Assembly (NCBI RefSeq): GCF_000717335.1
Contig: NZ_JNYZ01000022.1
Location: forward strand, 1 to 64,000
Origin: Amycolatopsis jejuensis
GTDB lineage: Bacteria; Actinomycetota; Actinomycetes; Mycobacteriales; Pseudonocardiaceae
DNA length: 64,000 bases
Direction: 5' to 3'
Below are positions 52,441 to 61,148 of this stretch, in pieces. The notes under the pieces were generated by a model. That model saw nothing but the letters and a program-made list of their open reading frames with translations, was not told the DNA's origin and made no database searches. How positions within the stretch are numbered: the stretch's first letter is position 1; each line of letters starts with the position of its first letter. A program made the position numbers and the translations under genes.

Positions 52441-52491
52441 CGGACACCTCCGGCGCCGTGGCCAGCAGTGATCTTCGATTGCCTTATCATG

Positions 52492-52502
52492 TTGTAGGAC
52501 AA
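52492..52502. promoter_or_regulatory. FadR-type GntR operator, copy 1
   Basis: TTGTAGGACAA fits the FadR/FCD consensus TNGTNNNACNA exactly and lies in the 103-nt gap between the operon led by the isochorismatase-fold gene and the GntR/FCD gene. The 17-nt stretch 52488-52504 is the exact reverse complement of 62107-62123. Confidence 0.85.
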
Positions 52503-52543
52503 TACGGCCCGACGGTGAGCCCAGTCAATGACCGGATCCTGGC

Positions 52544-53242
52544 TCAGCTACCCCGGACCGGCTCGGCTTCCTCCTGGCCGACCGCGAGAATGCCCCGGCG
52601 CGTGTCCCGCTGGTGGTTGCGCATCAGCCGTTCGGCCTTCGCCGCGTCGCCGCGCAGGATCGCGTCGGCGATGTCGCGGTGGCACTGCGCGGAGCCCGCC
52701 ACGGTCAGGTGCTTGAGCGGGGCCGTCGCCCGCGCCACACGCGTCGTGTGCAGGTGGTAGGCCATGACGTGGAGCTGGCGGCCGACCCGCGACAGGATCT
52801 CGTTGTCCGCGATGTCAAGGATCACCTCGTGGAAGTGCATGCTCGTGCCGAGGTAGTACGAGAACTCGCCGCCACCGGCGAATTTCTCGTTCTCGGCGAC
52901 GAGTTTCTCCAGCGTCACCCGGTGGTCGCCCTCGTCGATCCGCCGCGCCGCCGCGGCGGCCGCCGCCCCCTCGATGGCCGCCCGCGCCTCGTAGAGCGAC
53001 TCGACGTCCTTCGGCAGCATCCGCCGCACCTGCGCCCCGCGTTTCGCCTCGATCACCACGAGCCCCTCGCTCGCCAGCCTGCCGAGCGCCTCCCGCACCG
53101 GACCCCGGCTGACCCCGAGCTCCTGCGTCCAGTCCGCCTCGACGAGCCGCTGCCCGCCGACCAGCTCACCGCGCCGGATCCGCGCGCGGAACTCGTCGGC
53201 GATCCGATCGACGACCGACCCGTTTTCCCCTGACCTGCTCAT
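52544..53242 (-). CDS. GntR family regulator, FadR/FCD subfamily
   Basis: A 232-residue regulator: winged helix (about 12-78, LGVSRGPVREALGRLASEGLV) and FCD helical domain with candidate metal ligands in MHFHEVIL near 148 and CHRDIADAI near 200. ATG 53242 chosen since MSRSGENGSVVDRIADEF is a normal family start. Identical operators near the operon downstream and at the flavin reductase make it the likely regulator of the island. Confidence 0.9.
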   Translation of the reverse strand: MSRSGENGSVVDRIADEFRARIRRGELVGGQRLVEADWTQELGVSRGPVREALGRLASEGLVVIEAKRGAQVRRMLPKDVESLYEARAAIEGAAAAAAARRIDEGDHRVTLEKLVAENEKFAGGGEFSYYLGTSMHFHEVILDIADNEILSRVGRQLHVMAYHLHTTRVARATAPLKHLTVAGSAQCHRDIADAILRGDAAKAERLMRNHQRDTRRGILAVGQEEAEPVRGS

Positions 53243-53288
53243 CGTCCGATCATTGCACTGTCGGGCAGGATCACCCAACAGCCCTGTC

Positions 53289-54125
53289 CTACAGACTGGC
53301 CAGGAAGGACGCCCGGTACTCCCGCGGCGACATCTTCTTGAGCTCCCGGAAGCGGCGGTTGAAGTTGGACAACGTGCCGAAGCCCGCATCCGCGGCAATG
53401 GCCGAGACCAGGCGATCGGTGTCCCGAAGCAGCTGGCACGCCCGGTTGACCCGGACCGTGTTCACGTAGTCCGTGATCGTGAAACCCGTGCTCCGGGTGA
53501 ACAGCCTGCTCGCCGCGCTGGCATTCATGTGCGCCGCCTGCGCGACGTCGGACAGCGTCAGCGGCGAAGCGTAACTGGTGTGGATGGCGTCCATCATGGC
53601 TTGGATCCGCTGTGCCGCACCGTGGTTGACCACCGACGGCTCCCGCCCGGTCGAGAGGACGGTGCGCGGCGCGCGGCTCAGGCCGACGAGGACCCGCAGC
53701 AGCTCGGCGGTCCGCTCCGGCGGCGCCAGCCCGGCCAGGTCGGCAAGCGGCGGCGCGAGCCCGGGGAAATGCAGGCCGCGCACCGCGTCGTCGAGCATTC
53801 GCTTGACGTTCCCGAACACCGGCGCCTCGAAGAATCCGCCACCGAGGAAGTCGCGGGCGAAGTGGATCACGATCGCGTCGACCGGCTCGCTGTCCAGCGC
53901 CGACACATAGGCGTGCGGCAGGTCCGGGCCGAACAGGGAAAGATCGCCCGGCCCGAATGCCTCGGCAGAGGTCCCGGCGAGGCGCGTACCGGTCCCTGCG
54001 ACGATGTACGCGAGCTCGTATTCGTGGTGGAAATGCCAGTACGGCCCGAGCCGCGGCAGCTGGAATCGCGTGTACCGCCAGTTCACCGGAAACTCCGGGG
54101 CGAGATGTTCGTACCGCATGCGCAT
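53289..54125 (-). CDS. AraC family transcriptional regulator with cupin sensor
   Basis: A 278-residue protein: N-terminal cupin-like ligand domain (about 15-90, WHFHHEYELAYIVAGTG) and two C-terminal AraC helix-turn-helix motifs (about 180-275, ending NFNRRFRELKKMSPREYR). AGGAG lies 7 nt upstream of ATG 54125. It is divergent from an MFS transporter, its most probable target, and precedes the GntR gene by 46 nt. Confidence 0.92.
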   Translation of the reverse strand: MRMRYEHLAPEFPVNWRYTRFQLPRLGPYWHFHHEYELAYIVAGTGTRLAGTSAEAFGPGDLSLFGPDLPHAYVSALDSEPVDAIVIHFARDFLGGGFFEAPVFGNVKRMLDDAVRGLHFPGLAPPLADLAGLAPPERTAELLRVLVGLSRAPRTVLSTGREPSVVNHGAAQRIQAMMDAIHTSYASPLTLSDVAQAAHMNASAASRLFTRSTGFTITDYVNTVRVNRACQLLRDTDRLVSAIAADAGFGTLSNFNRRFRELKKMSPREYRASFLASL

Positions 54126-54324
54126 TGCCGTGCTCCTTTCGCCGAAACCGGGTCCGGGCTGCTGTTGGCAGGTTCCGGTACTCCGGTTGCCGTGAAACGA
54201 AATCCGGGGTCCGGGCGGCCCGTGCCGGACTTAAAGTTCCGGCACCAGCGGACGAGCGCTGGGTGACCAGGTCCATCGGCGGGCCCGCGTGCGGACCGCC
54301 CTCGACGTGAGGACACCGGACCGC

Positions 54325-55590
54325 ATGACTGCGACTTCCACTTCCACGGCCACCACCGCACTGCGCGGCCGGATCGGCCCGCTGCTGACCGCGATGTTCC
54401 TCGTGAACGTCGTGGGTTACGCCGCCAACCAAGCCGCACTCGCGGTGCTGCTGCCCTCGCAAGTCGCGTCCGCGGCCGGTGACCGGGCAGTACCCGCGCT
54501 GGCCCTCGTGACCGGAATCAGCGCGATCGCGTCGTTCGCCATCCCGCCGCTGGTCGGGGTGCTGTCGGACCGCACGCGCACCCGGTGGGGCCGCCGCTCG
54601 CCGTGGATCCTCGGCGGCGGGATCGCGACCGCGGCCGCGCTCGTGCTCACCGGCGCGGTGTCCACGGTGACCGGCCTGGTCATCGGCTGGTTCCTGGTGC
54701 AGGCCACGGTCAACGTCGGCCTGAACATCATCCTCGCGACGATCCCGGAACGCATTCCGCCGAAGCGGCACGGGCTGGCCAGCACCGTGCAGGGACTCGG
54801 GGTACCGGTGGGCGGCGTGATCGGTGTCCAGGTCGGCGCGGCGTTCGTGCACTCGGCAGTGGTCGCCTACGCCCTGCTCGCCGGGCTCGTCCTGATCGCG
54901 TCCGCCGTGTCCGCGGTGCTCGTGCGGGATCGGTCCGCCGCGGAGATCGACGACCCCGCGCTGCCCCGTCCGGCGATCGGCAGGCAGTTCCTGGCGATGT
55001 TCGGCACCCTGCGCGATCGGGACTACCGCTGGGTGTTCGTATCCCGCGCCGTCATCTACCTCGGCTACAACATCGTTTTCGGCTTCAGCCTGTACATCCT
55101 GCAGGACTACATCACCCTGCCGTCCGGCGCGACTCCCGCCGGCAGTGTGGCCACCGCGCAGACGCTCACCATTGCGCTCCTCACCGTCGGCACGCTGGTG
55201 TCCGGGCCGCTGGTCGACCGGGTCGGCAGGCACCGCGGATTCGTCCTGGTCTCCGCGCTGCTGCTGTCGTCCTCGGTGATCCTGCCGCTGATTTCGCCGA
55301 CCTGGCCGATGTTCCTGGTGCAGGCCGGGCTGAGCGGCTTCGCCCTCGGCACCTTCCTCGGGGTCGACCTCGCCTTGGCCACCGTCGTCCTGCCCAAGAC
55401 CGGAGACGCCGGCCGCGACCTCGGGGTCTTCCACATCGCGCTCACCGCGCCACAGGTGATCGCCCCGTTCATCGCGGCGCTCGCAGTCACCGCCGGCGGC
55501 TACCACGCACTCTTCATCGTCGGTGGTGTGCTGGCATTCCTCGGCTCGCTGACCGTTCTCCGGGTCCGGCCTCAGCACGTTGCCGGGTGA
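54325..55590 (+). CDS. MFS transporter
   Basis: A 421-residue 12-helix transporter; the helix 2-3 loop reads LSDRTRTRWGRRSPW, as in GPH/LacS-like and actinobacterial sugar or drug MFS proteins. The start MTATSTSTATTALRGR at ATG 54325 is chosen over GTG 54289 for its better spacing to GAGG. Divergent from the AraC regulator. Its tail converges on the NTF2-fold gene with an 8-nt gap. Confidence 0.85.
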   Translation: MTATSTSTATTALRGRIGPLLTAMFLVNVVGYAANQAALAVLLPSQVASAAGDRAVPALALVTGISAIASFAIPPLVGVLSDRTRTRWGRRSPWILGGGIATAAALVLTGAVSTVTGLVIGWFLVQATVNVGLNIILATIPERIPPKRHGLASTVQGLGVPVGGVIGVQVGAAFVHSAVVAYALLAGLVLIASAVSAVLVRDRSAAEIDDPALPRPAIGRQFLAMFGTLRDRDYRWVFVSRAVIYLGYNIVFGFSLYILQDYITLPSGATPAGSVATAQTLTIALLTVGTLVSGPLVDRVGRHRGFVLVSALLLSSSVILPLISPTWPMFLVQAGLSGFALGTFLGVDLALATVVLPKTGDAGRDLGVFHIALTAPQVIAPFIAALAVTAGGYHALFIVGGVLAFLGSLTVLRVRPQHVAG

Positions 55591-55598
55591 TGGCCTGC

Positions 55599-56402
55599 TC
55601 ATGGTGCGGCGCGGCGCTCACTCGTGTGGTGCGCCGCCAGCCGCAGCTCCCCCGCTTCGCGAATCCACACGCTCGTGAACGCGTAATCGATCCCCGCCGC
55701 CATCGCGCGGACGATCTCCGGCGCCAGGTCCGCCTGATCGGCGTCGACCTCGGCACGGGCCCAGTGGTCTCCGGTGACGACCACAGTGTCCCCGTATTCG
55801 TCCACCGTGCGGATCTTCGTGCGGAACTCCGCGTCCCGCGCGCTCGTCACCTGACGGATGTGGTCGCGTTTGCCCTTACGGGTGCCGTCGGAGCCGGTGT
55901 AGTGAAAGTTTGCGTGCTCCGTGCGCTCCACCCATGCCGAGTCGCGCTGGGACATCGCCGTCCGCCACTGCCGGTAGACGTCGTCGATTTCCTCCGCCAA
56001 GCCCTCGTCGGCCCGCGGTTCGCCGCGCAACGGGGTCGTGTGATGGTGCAAGAGCCGCCGCTGCGAAGTCCAGACGCTCGAAAAGCGCACGCGGACCCCG
56101 GCTCGCATCTGCTCGGTCAGCCGGGTGCTCAGCCCGGCGTCGTCCGGCACTTCGCTGCGTACCCAATGCTCACCGGTCACGATCACGATGTCGCCGAACA
56201 CCTCGGCCGATTCCACCGTGGTCGCCAATTCGCCCCGTGCGCCGTGCTCGGCAATGCGCAGATGGGCGGTCTTGTCTTTCCGCGATCCGTCCGGGCCGAG
56301 GTAGCTGAACCGATCGTCCTCAATGGACTCGAACCATGCGACATCCTTGGCCCGCAAGGCTTCCGCCCACTGCTGGTACAGCTTGGCGAACTCGTCGAGC
56401 AT
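55599..56402 (-). CDS. Tandem NTF2-like (SnoaL/DUF4440) protein
   Basis: A 267-residue protein made of two homologous NTF2-fold units: residues 1-125 and 133-260 both show (Y/V)xQW(A/R)xAxxxxDxxWxE followed by GxDGxRKxKxxH and a (V/T)V(I/V)(V)TG(E/D)HW strand. Single-unit relatives act as isomerases, cyclases or dehydratases, often on small ring substrates. GAGGAGG precedes ATG 56402. It is the last gene of the ABC-transporter operon. Confidence 0.82.
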   Translation of the reverse strand: MLDEFAKLYQQWAEALRAKDVAWFESIEDDRFSYLGPDGSRKDKTAHLRIAEHGARGELATTVESAEVFGDIVIVTGEHWVRSEVPDDAGLSTRLTEQMRAGVRVRFSSVWTSQRRLLHHHTTPLRGEPRADEGLAEEIDDVYRQWRTAMSQRDSAWVERTEHANFHYTGSDGTRKGKRDHIRQVTSARDAEFRTKIRTVDEYGDTVVVTGDHWARAEVDADQADLAPEIVRAMAAGIDYAFTSVWIREAGELRLAAHHTSERRAAP

Positions 56403-56412
56403 CAGTTCCTCC

Positions 56413-57522
56413 TCAATAGGCGTCCTCGAGCAATTCGCGCAATTGCGCGGCACTCGCGGCGCGTGGGTTGTTGCGTCCGGCGAAGCTCCCGGCGGCCGCC
56501 TCGGCGACCGGACCCAGCGCTTCCCGGGGTACGTCGAGATCACGGAGACGACGTGCGACGTCGAGCCGGTCGAGCAGGCCGTCAAGTGCTGTGTTGATGA
56601 CAGGCAGTACGTCCGCGATCGCCGTTTCGTTGTACCGCAGCACATGCGGCAGCAGCACCGCCGCCAGGTCGCCGTGTGGTGCGCCGGTCGCCGCGCCGAG
56701 CTGATGCCGCAGCGAAGCTCCGATCCCGGGGAAGACCTGGGCGGAGAACACGCCGAACATGCTCAGCCACACGCCGCGGAAACACTCCAGCGCCGCCTCC
56801 GGGCTGTGTTCGCGCGGCAGATTCCGGGCAATTCTCCCGATCGCGGCCAGCCCCAGGGTGGACACCACGTCGTGCCGGTCGCGTCCGGAAACCTGTTCGA
56901 TCGCGTCCGACAGGATTTTGATCCCGGACGCGTGCCACAGCCGTGGCGGCGTTTCCGCAGCGAGCTGGGGGTCCAGGACAACGAGGTCCGGAGCGAGGTG
57001 GTCATAGCTGTAGAGGTGCTTGTGCCCCAACGTTTCGTCGGTGATCCCGGCGGTGTTGCTGAACTCCGCCCCGGCGAGCGTCGTGGGCAGGCAAACGAGC
57101 ACCGTCGAGCGCCGTTCGGCGGTCATCAGCCCGAAGGCCGGGTCACGGCGGAGCGCGTCGAAGTCGTCCACCGTTGTACAGCCGTGGTCGCGGGCCAGAC
57201 ACGCCGCCTTCGCGGAGTCGGTGACACTGCCTCCGCCGAGGGTGACGACGGTGTCGATGGACAGCTCTTCCATCACCCGGGCCAGCCGCAAGGCCGATTG
57301 CCGCGGCACATGCGCTTCGACCTGGGTGTACCGGCCGACCAGCCGCGAACCGATCAAGCTTGCGACGGTGTCGGCGAGCGTCCCCGTGCGGTCGAGCGTG
57401 CGGGACAACACCAGCAGGCAACGTTTAGACCCTCGGGCGGCGAGCTCGTCCGGCAATTCCGCAAGCGCACCCTCGTGGTCGAGGACGCACCAGCGCTGAT
57501 GCCAGTTCTCGAATCGCCCCAC
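56413..57522 (-). CDS. Iron-containing alcohol dehydrogenase (maleylacetate reductase-like)
   Basis: A 369-residue group III dehydrogenase with NAD motif GGGSVTDSAK near residue 95 and metal-binding His residues near LRHQLGAATGAPHGDL (about 265-280). Similarity to maleylacetate reductases fits handling of an unsaturated or keto dicarboxylate, matching the LeuCD-type hydratase of the sister operon; a plain alcohol or aldehyde is the alternative. It lies 21 nt from the aldo/keto reductase gene. Confidence 0.83.
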   Translation of the reverse strand: MGRFENWHQRWCVLDHEGALAELPDELAARGSKRCLLVLSRTLDRTGTLADTVASLIGSRLVGRYTQVEAHVPRQSALRLARVMEELSIDTVVTLGGGSVTDSAKAACLARDHGCTTVDDFDALRRDPAFGLMTAERRSTVLVCLPTTLAGAEFSNTAGITDETLGHKHLYSYDHLAPDLVVLDPQLAAETPPRLWHASGIKILSDAIEQVSGRDRHDVVSTLGLAAIGRIARNLPREHSPEAALECFRGVWLSMFGVFSAQVFPGIGASLRHQLGAATGAPHGDLAAVLLPHVLRYNETAIADVLPVINTALDGLLDRLDVARRLRDLDVPREALGPVAEAAAGSFAGRNNPRAASAAQLRELLEDAY

Positions 57523-57543
57523 CGGCTCTCCTCTCCAAACAGT

Positions 57544-58539
57544 TCACCGACGTGGTTCACCGGTAAACGACGACGTATGCGGCAACCCACCAAACGCTTC
57601 CGTCAGTCGCGACAGATCCGCCGGATCCGGCCGCACCTCAGCCGCCGCAACCGTCGACTCCAGCTCCGCGATCGACGCAGGCCCGATGAGCGGCGCCGTG
57701 ACGAACGGCTGATGCAAGATCCACGCGACCGCCAACGCCGCCGGAGTAGTGCCCAGCTCCCGCGCCATCGCGACCAGTTCACCGACCGCCGCCCGCGTCG
57801 CCGAGCTCTCCCACTGCGCGTAAGGCCCAGGCCGCTGATGCATCCGCGACCCGGCCGGATACTGCCCCGGTTCCTGCCGGTGGTACGCGCCCGCGAGCCA
57901 GCCACCCGCCAGTGGGCTGTGCGGGGTGTAGGCCAGCCCGTAACGTCCGGTCACCACGCCGAAGCCGCGGCGATCTTCCTGCTGCAGCAGGCTGAACCCG
58001 TTCTGCACCACCGCCGGGGCACGCCAGCCGTGTACCCGGCACACGTGCACGCATTCGACGACCAGCCACGACGGAACGTTGCACAGGCCCCAGTCCCGGA
58101 TCTTCCCCTGCCGGATCAGGAGGTCCATGGTCTCGCACAGTTCCGGTACCGAGGTCGTCGCGTCCAGGTGGTGCGCGAGGTACACGTCGATGGTCTCGAC
58201 CGACAGCCGCCCGAGGCTTCCGTCCACCGACCGCAGGATCTCGTTGCGGGACAACAGGTCCTGCCGTCCGCGGGCAGCGTCGTGCCGTCCGGTCGGCTGG
58301 CCTGCTTTCGTGCAGACCACCACTGATTCCCGGCGGCGCGGGCCGCCGCGGGCGAGCCACGCGCCGATGGCTCGTTCGCTCGCCCCGTCGCCGTAGGAGT
58401 TCGCGGTGTCCAGCCATGTCACTCCGGCATCCAGCGCCGCGCCCAGCAATGCATCGGGGTCCACTGTGGAACTTCCCCAGGTCGACCGGTCGCTGCCCAC
58501 CCCGCCGAAACTGCCGCAGCCGAGAATGAAGGGACTCAT
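57544..58539 (-). CDS. Aldo/keto reductase
   Basis: A 331-residue NADPH-dependent barrel reductase: catalytic Asp/Tyr in WLDTANSYGDG near 45-55, Lys in VVCTKAGQ near 80, His in YLAHHLD near 125. ATG 58539 overlaps the permease stop (ATGA), so it is coupled to import. A longer frame starting within the permease gene is a shadow. Confidence 0.88.
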   Translation of the reverse strand: MSPFILGCGSFGGVGSDRSTWGSSTVDPDALLGAALDAGVTWLDTANSYGDGASERAIGAWLARGGPRRRESVVVCTKAGQPTGRHDAARGRQDLLSRNEILRSVDGSLGRLSVETIDVYLAHHLDATTSVPELCETMDLLIRQGKIRDWGLCNVPSWLVVECVHVCRVHGWRAPAVVQNGFSLLQQEDRRGFGVVTGRYGLAYTPHSPLAGGWLAGAYHRQEPGQYPAGSRMHQRPGPYAQWESSATRAAVGELVAMARELGTTPAALAVAWILHQPFVTAPLIGPASIAELESTVAAAEVRPDPADLSRLTEAFGGLPHTSSFTGEPRR

Positions 58540-59288
58540 GCCGACTGCCAAGCGATCAGGCGCCGCCGGACGAGCTGCAGTGCCCCGTCGATCAGCAGCG
58601 CCAGCACGACCGTCGTGCCGATCGCCGCCCACACCTGGTCGATCTCGAAGGCGCCCTGGCCGGCCACCATCCGGTAGCCGAGCCCGCTCGCCGGTCCGAA
58701 GAACTCGCTGATCAGGGTTGCCTGCAGGGCGAACCCGAAGGTGATCCGCGACGACGCAAGCAGCCAGCCCGCAATACTCGGCAGGTACACCGAACGCAGC
58801 ACGACCCAGCGGTTGCCGCCGACCACGCGCACGTGCGCAACGAGGTCACCGTCCACTTGCGACAGTCCAGTCAGGACATTGAGAACGGCGAAGAACAGGA
58901 TCACGAAGACGACGAGACCGACCTTCGACGCGAACCCGAATCCCAGCAGGATCCCGAAAAACGGGTAGAAAACCATGCGCGGCACCGAATTGAGGAACGC
59001 GAGAAACGGCGACACGACCGCGTACACCCGCGGCGCCGCGAACAGCCCGATCCCCAGCACACTGCCGAGGACGACCCCGGCCACCCAGCCGACGACGAGC
59101 ACGCCGACCGTCACCGCGGTGTCCGACAGCAACGTCCCCTGCCTCGCCCACTGCCCGAGCACGTCGAGCACCCCGGACGGCGAGCCGAAGAAGAACTCGT
59201 CCAGCCATCCCCGGTCCGCACCGACCTGCCACAGAACCACCACCGCGGCCACGACTCCGGCCTGCAGCGCGATCATCCTGGCTTTCAT
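58536..59288 (-). CDS. ABC transporter permease, SsuC/TauC type (2)
   Basis: A 250-residue inner-membrane protein with six or so helices and the EAA-like loop VVGGNRWVVLRSVYLPSIAGWLL near residue 150. Forms a heterodimeric channel with the second permease. Start ATG 59288 and stop both sit in 4-nt overlaps with neighbours. Family substrates: sulfonates, taurine, nitrate, pyrimidines, riboflavin. Confidence 0.9.
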   Translation of the reverse strand: MKARMIALQAGVVAAVVVLWQVGADRGWLDEFFFGSPSGVLDVLGQWARQGTLLSDTAVTVGVLVVGWVAGVVLGSVLGIGLFAAPRVYAVVSPFLAFLNSVPRMVFYPFFGILLGFGFASKVGLVVFVILFFAVLNVLTGLSQVDGDLVAHVRVVGGNRWVVLRSVYLPSIAGWLLASSRITFGFALQATLISEFFGPASGLGYRMVAGQGAFEIDQVWAAIGTTVVLALLIDGALQLVRRRLIAWQSA

Positions 59289-60034
59289 CCGTCGCGCCAC
59301 CTCGCCAGCCGCCGGTCGCACCAGGACAGCAGGGCGTCGGCACCCACCCCGACGATCGCCACGAGCACGATCGCGGCCATCACCTGCGCGGGCGAGACGG
59401 TCGCCTGACCGTGCGCGAGCAGGTACCCGAGCCCGTTGTTCGACCCCATCATCTCCGTCAGTACCCCACCGAGCAGGGCGAACGCGACCGACAGCCGCGC
59501 GCTCGAGATCAACGCACCCCACACCGTGGGCAGGATCAGCTCCCGCAGCCGCCACCACCACGAAGCACCCAGCACCCGCAGGTGGTCCTCCTGGTTCTTG
59601 GCCACCTGCAACACGCTCGTGAAGACGCTGTAGAAGACGATGAAGAACACCCCGATCGCGACGAAGGTGACCTTGGACAGGTCCCCGACGCCGAACCACA
59701 GGATGAACAACGGGATCAGCGCGACCTTCGGCAGCACGTTCGCGGCCGCGACAAACGGGGACAGAAACCGGCTGAGCACGTCCACCTGGGCCAGGAGAAG
59801 CGCCGTCGCGCTTGCCACGAGGCAGCCGAGGATGAGCCCGATGAAGGCCACTCGCACGGTCGCGTAGGCGTCGAGCCATACGTAGTCGGGACCGAACAGC
59901 CAGCTGCGCAACAGTTCGGCGACGTCAGCCGGGCTGCTGATGAACGCGCGGGCGCTCGTGGCCGCAAGTGCCTGCCAGAGCCCGATCACGACCACCAGCA
60001 GGAGCACCTGCATAACGCCGGTGCGCCGGATCAT
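59285..60034 (-). CDS. ABC transporter permease, SsuC/TauC type (1)
   Basis: A 249-residue permease with the coupling-helix loop RVLGASWWWRLRELILPTVWGAL near residue 160. Two different permease genes point to a heterodimeric channel, which differs from the single-permease sulfonate systems. ATGA overlap with the binding-protein stop at 60031-60034. Confidence 0.9.
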   Translation of the reverse strand: MIRRTGVMQVLLLVVVIGLWQALAATSARAFISSPADVAELLRSWLFGPDYVWLDAYATVRVAFIGLILGCLVASATALLLAQVDVLSRFLSPFVAAANVLPKVALIPLFILWFGVGDLSKVTFVAIGVFFIVFYSVFTSVLQVAKNQEDHLRVLGASWWWRLRELILPTVWGALISSARLSVAFALLGGVLTEMMGSNNGLGYLLAHGQATVSPAQVMAAIVLVAIVGVGADALLSWCDRRLARWRDG

Positions 60035-61086
60035 CGCGGCTGCACCCCCAGCGCGCGATACGCACCGTCGATCACGTCGGCGGTGAACGACGCCTGCATC
60101 TGCTGGTCGGTCAGCTTCAAGCGGTACAGCTCCTCGGCCATCCCCTTGGTGTCCGCGACCGTTTCCGCCGTCGGAACCCCGCTGACGTTCGCGAATGCCG
60201 TCGCGACCAGCTGCCATTCCTTCGGGTCCCAGCGCAGGCCGGTGAACACCTTCGCCATCGCCGCGGGATCGCCCGACTTCTCCTGCACCTGCCGGAGACC
60301 GCGGAGCTCGGCCCGCACCACGGCTTCCACCTCGGCGCGATGGTCACGCAGGTAGCCGTCGGTCGCGGCAATGCAGTTTCCCGTGTGGGAATAGGGGAAA
60401 AGCCGGTCGGCGGCATCATTGGTGTTCAGCACGACGTACCCGGTGCCCTTGTCCACGATCTCCTGCGCGGTCCGCGAGTCCACCGAAACCAGGTCCGCCC
60501 GACCTGCGGCGAGCGCCGGCTCGGCAGCGGCGGGCGAGCCGAGCGCAATGCCGTGCTGCCGCGCCCAATCCAGGCCGGCGTGCTTCGCCGCCATCTCGGC
60601 GATCTGCCGTCCGGACGAGCCTTCCGAGCTGTACCCCCAGGTCGCCCCGTCGTAGGCGGCGAGGTTCTTGCCCCGGCTTTCGCGGTATTTCGCCGCCCCC
60701 ATGAGGATCACGCTGCCTCCGCCGGACAGCATCATCACGCATTTCAGCCCGCGGTCCTTGGCATTGAGCTGGGCCACCGTCGCCGCCGGGACGAACGCGA
60801 GCTGGACGTCACCCGAGCTGAGCGCGGCAAACAGCGGCCCGCCCCCGGAAAACTCGGTGACCCGGTAGTTCGCCTTGACCTTGCCCAGTTCCTCGGTGAG
60901 CATCCCGCCCGCGGCCGCCGCATGGTGCGGCGCCCAGGTGAACGATGGGAGACTCGCGATGCCGAGGGTGACGGTGCCTGCCGTGGCGTCCGTCCGACCG
61001 CCGTTCGCGGGCGGGGCGCACCCCGCCGAAACCAGAGCGGCACCCGCGGCGAGCGCCACGACCACCCGTTGCCGAAAGCGTGCCAC
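60031..61086 (-). CDS. ABC transporter substrate-binding lipoprotein (NMT1/SsuA-like)
   Basis: A 351-residue periplasmic-type binding protein anchored by lipid: signal RQRVVVALAAGAALVSAGC with lipobox Cys near residue 23, then an NMT1/SsuA-like fold (VTLGIASLPSFTWAPHHAAAAGG). GTG 61086 is chosen because AGGAAGGAAGG lies upstream and the signal length is normal; ATG 61152, which overlaps the ATPase stop, would add 22 residues. It defines substrate specificity, which I cannot read from sequence. Confidence 0.88.
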   Translation of the reverse strand: MARFRQRVVVALAAGAALVSAGCAPPANGGRTDATAGTVTLGIASLPSFTWAPHHAAAAGGMLTEELGKVKANYRVTEFSGGGPLFAALSSGDVQLAFVPAATVAQLNAKDRGLKCVMMLSGGGSVILMGAAKYRESRGKNLAAYDGATWGYSSEGSSGRQIAEMAAKHAGLDWARQHGIALGSPAAAEPALAAGRADLVSVDSRTAQEIVDKGTGYVVLNTNDAADRLFPYSHTGNCIAATDGYLRDHRAEVEAVVRAELRGLRQVQEKSGDPAAMAKVFTGLRWDPKEWQLVATAFANVSGVPTAETVADTKGMAEELYRLKLTDQQMQASFTADVIDGAYRALGVQPR

Positions 61087-61148
61087 GAGAACCTTCCTTC
61101 CTGACCGCCGCGGAGTGCGCCCCCGCGGCGGAACCGTCCACTTCGGAC

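Noticed and set aside
53239..55602. 787-residue minus-strand frame over AraC and MFS genes
   Set aside because: Its C-terminal part is a frame-shifted image of the AraC gene and the rest is antisense to a clear MFS gene.
55599..56402. Polyketide cyclase (SnoaL) of an aromatic PKS cluster
   Set aside because: No ketosynthase, ACP or other type II PKS gene nearby; the NTF2 fold alone is not specific.
56323..58326. 667-residue plus-strand frame opposite the dehydrogenase and reductase genes
   Set aside because: No domain; antisense to two enzymes with intact catalytic motifs.
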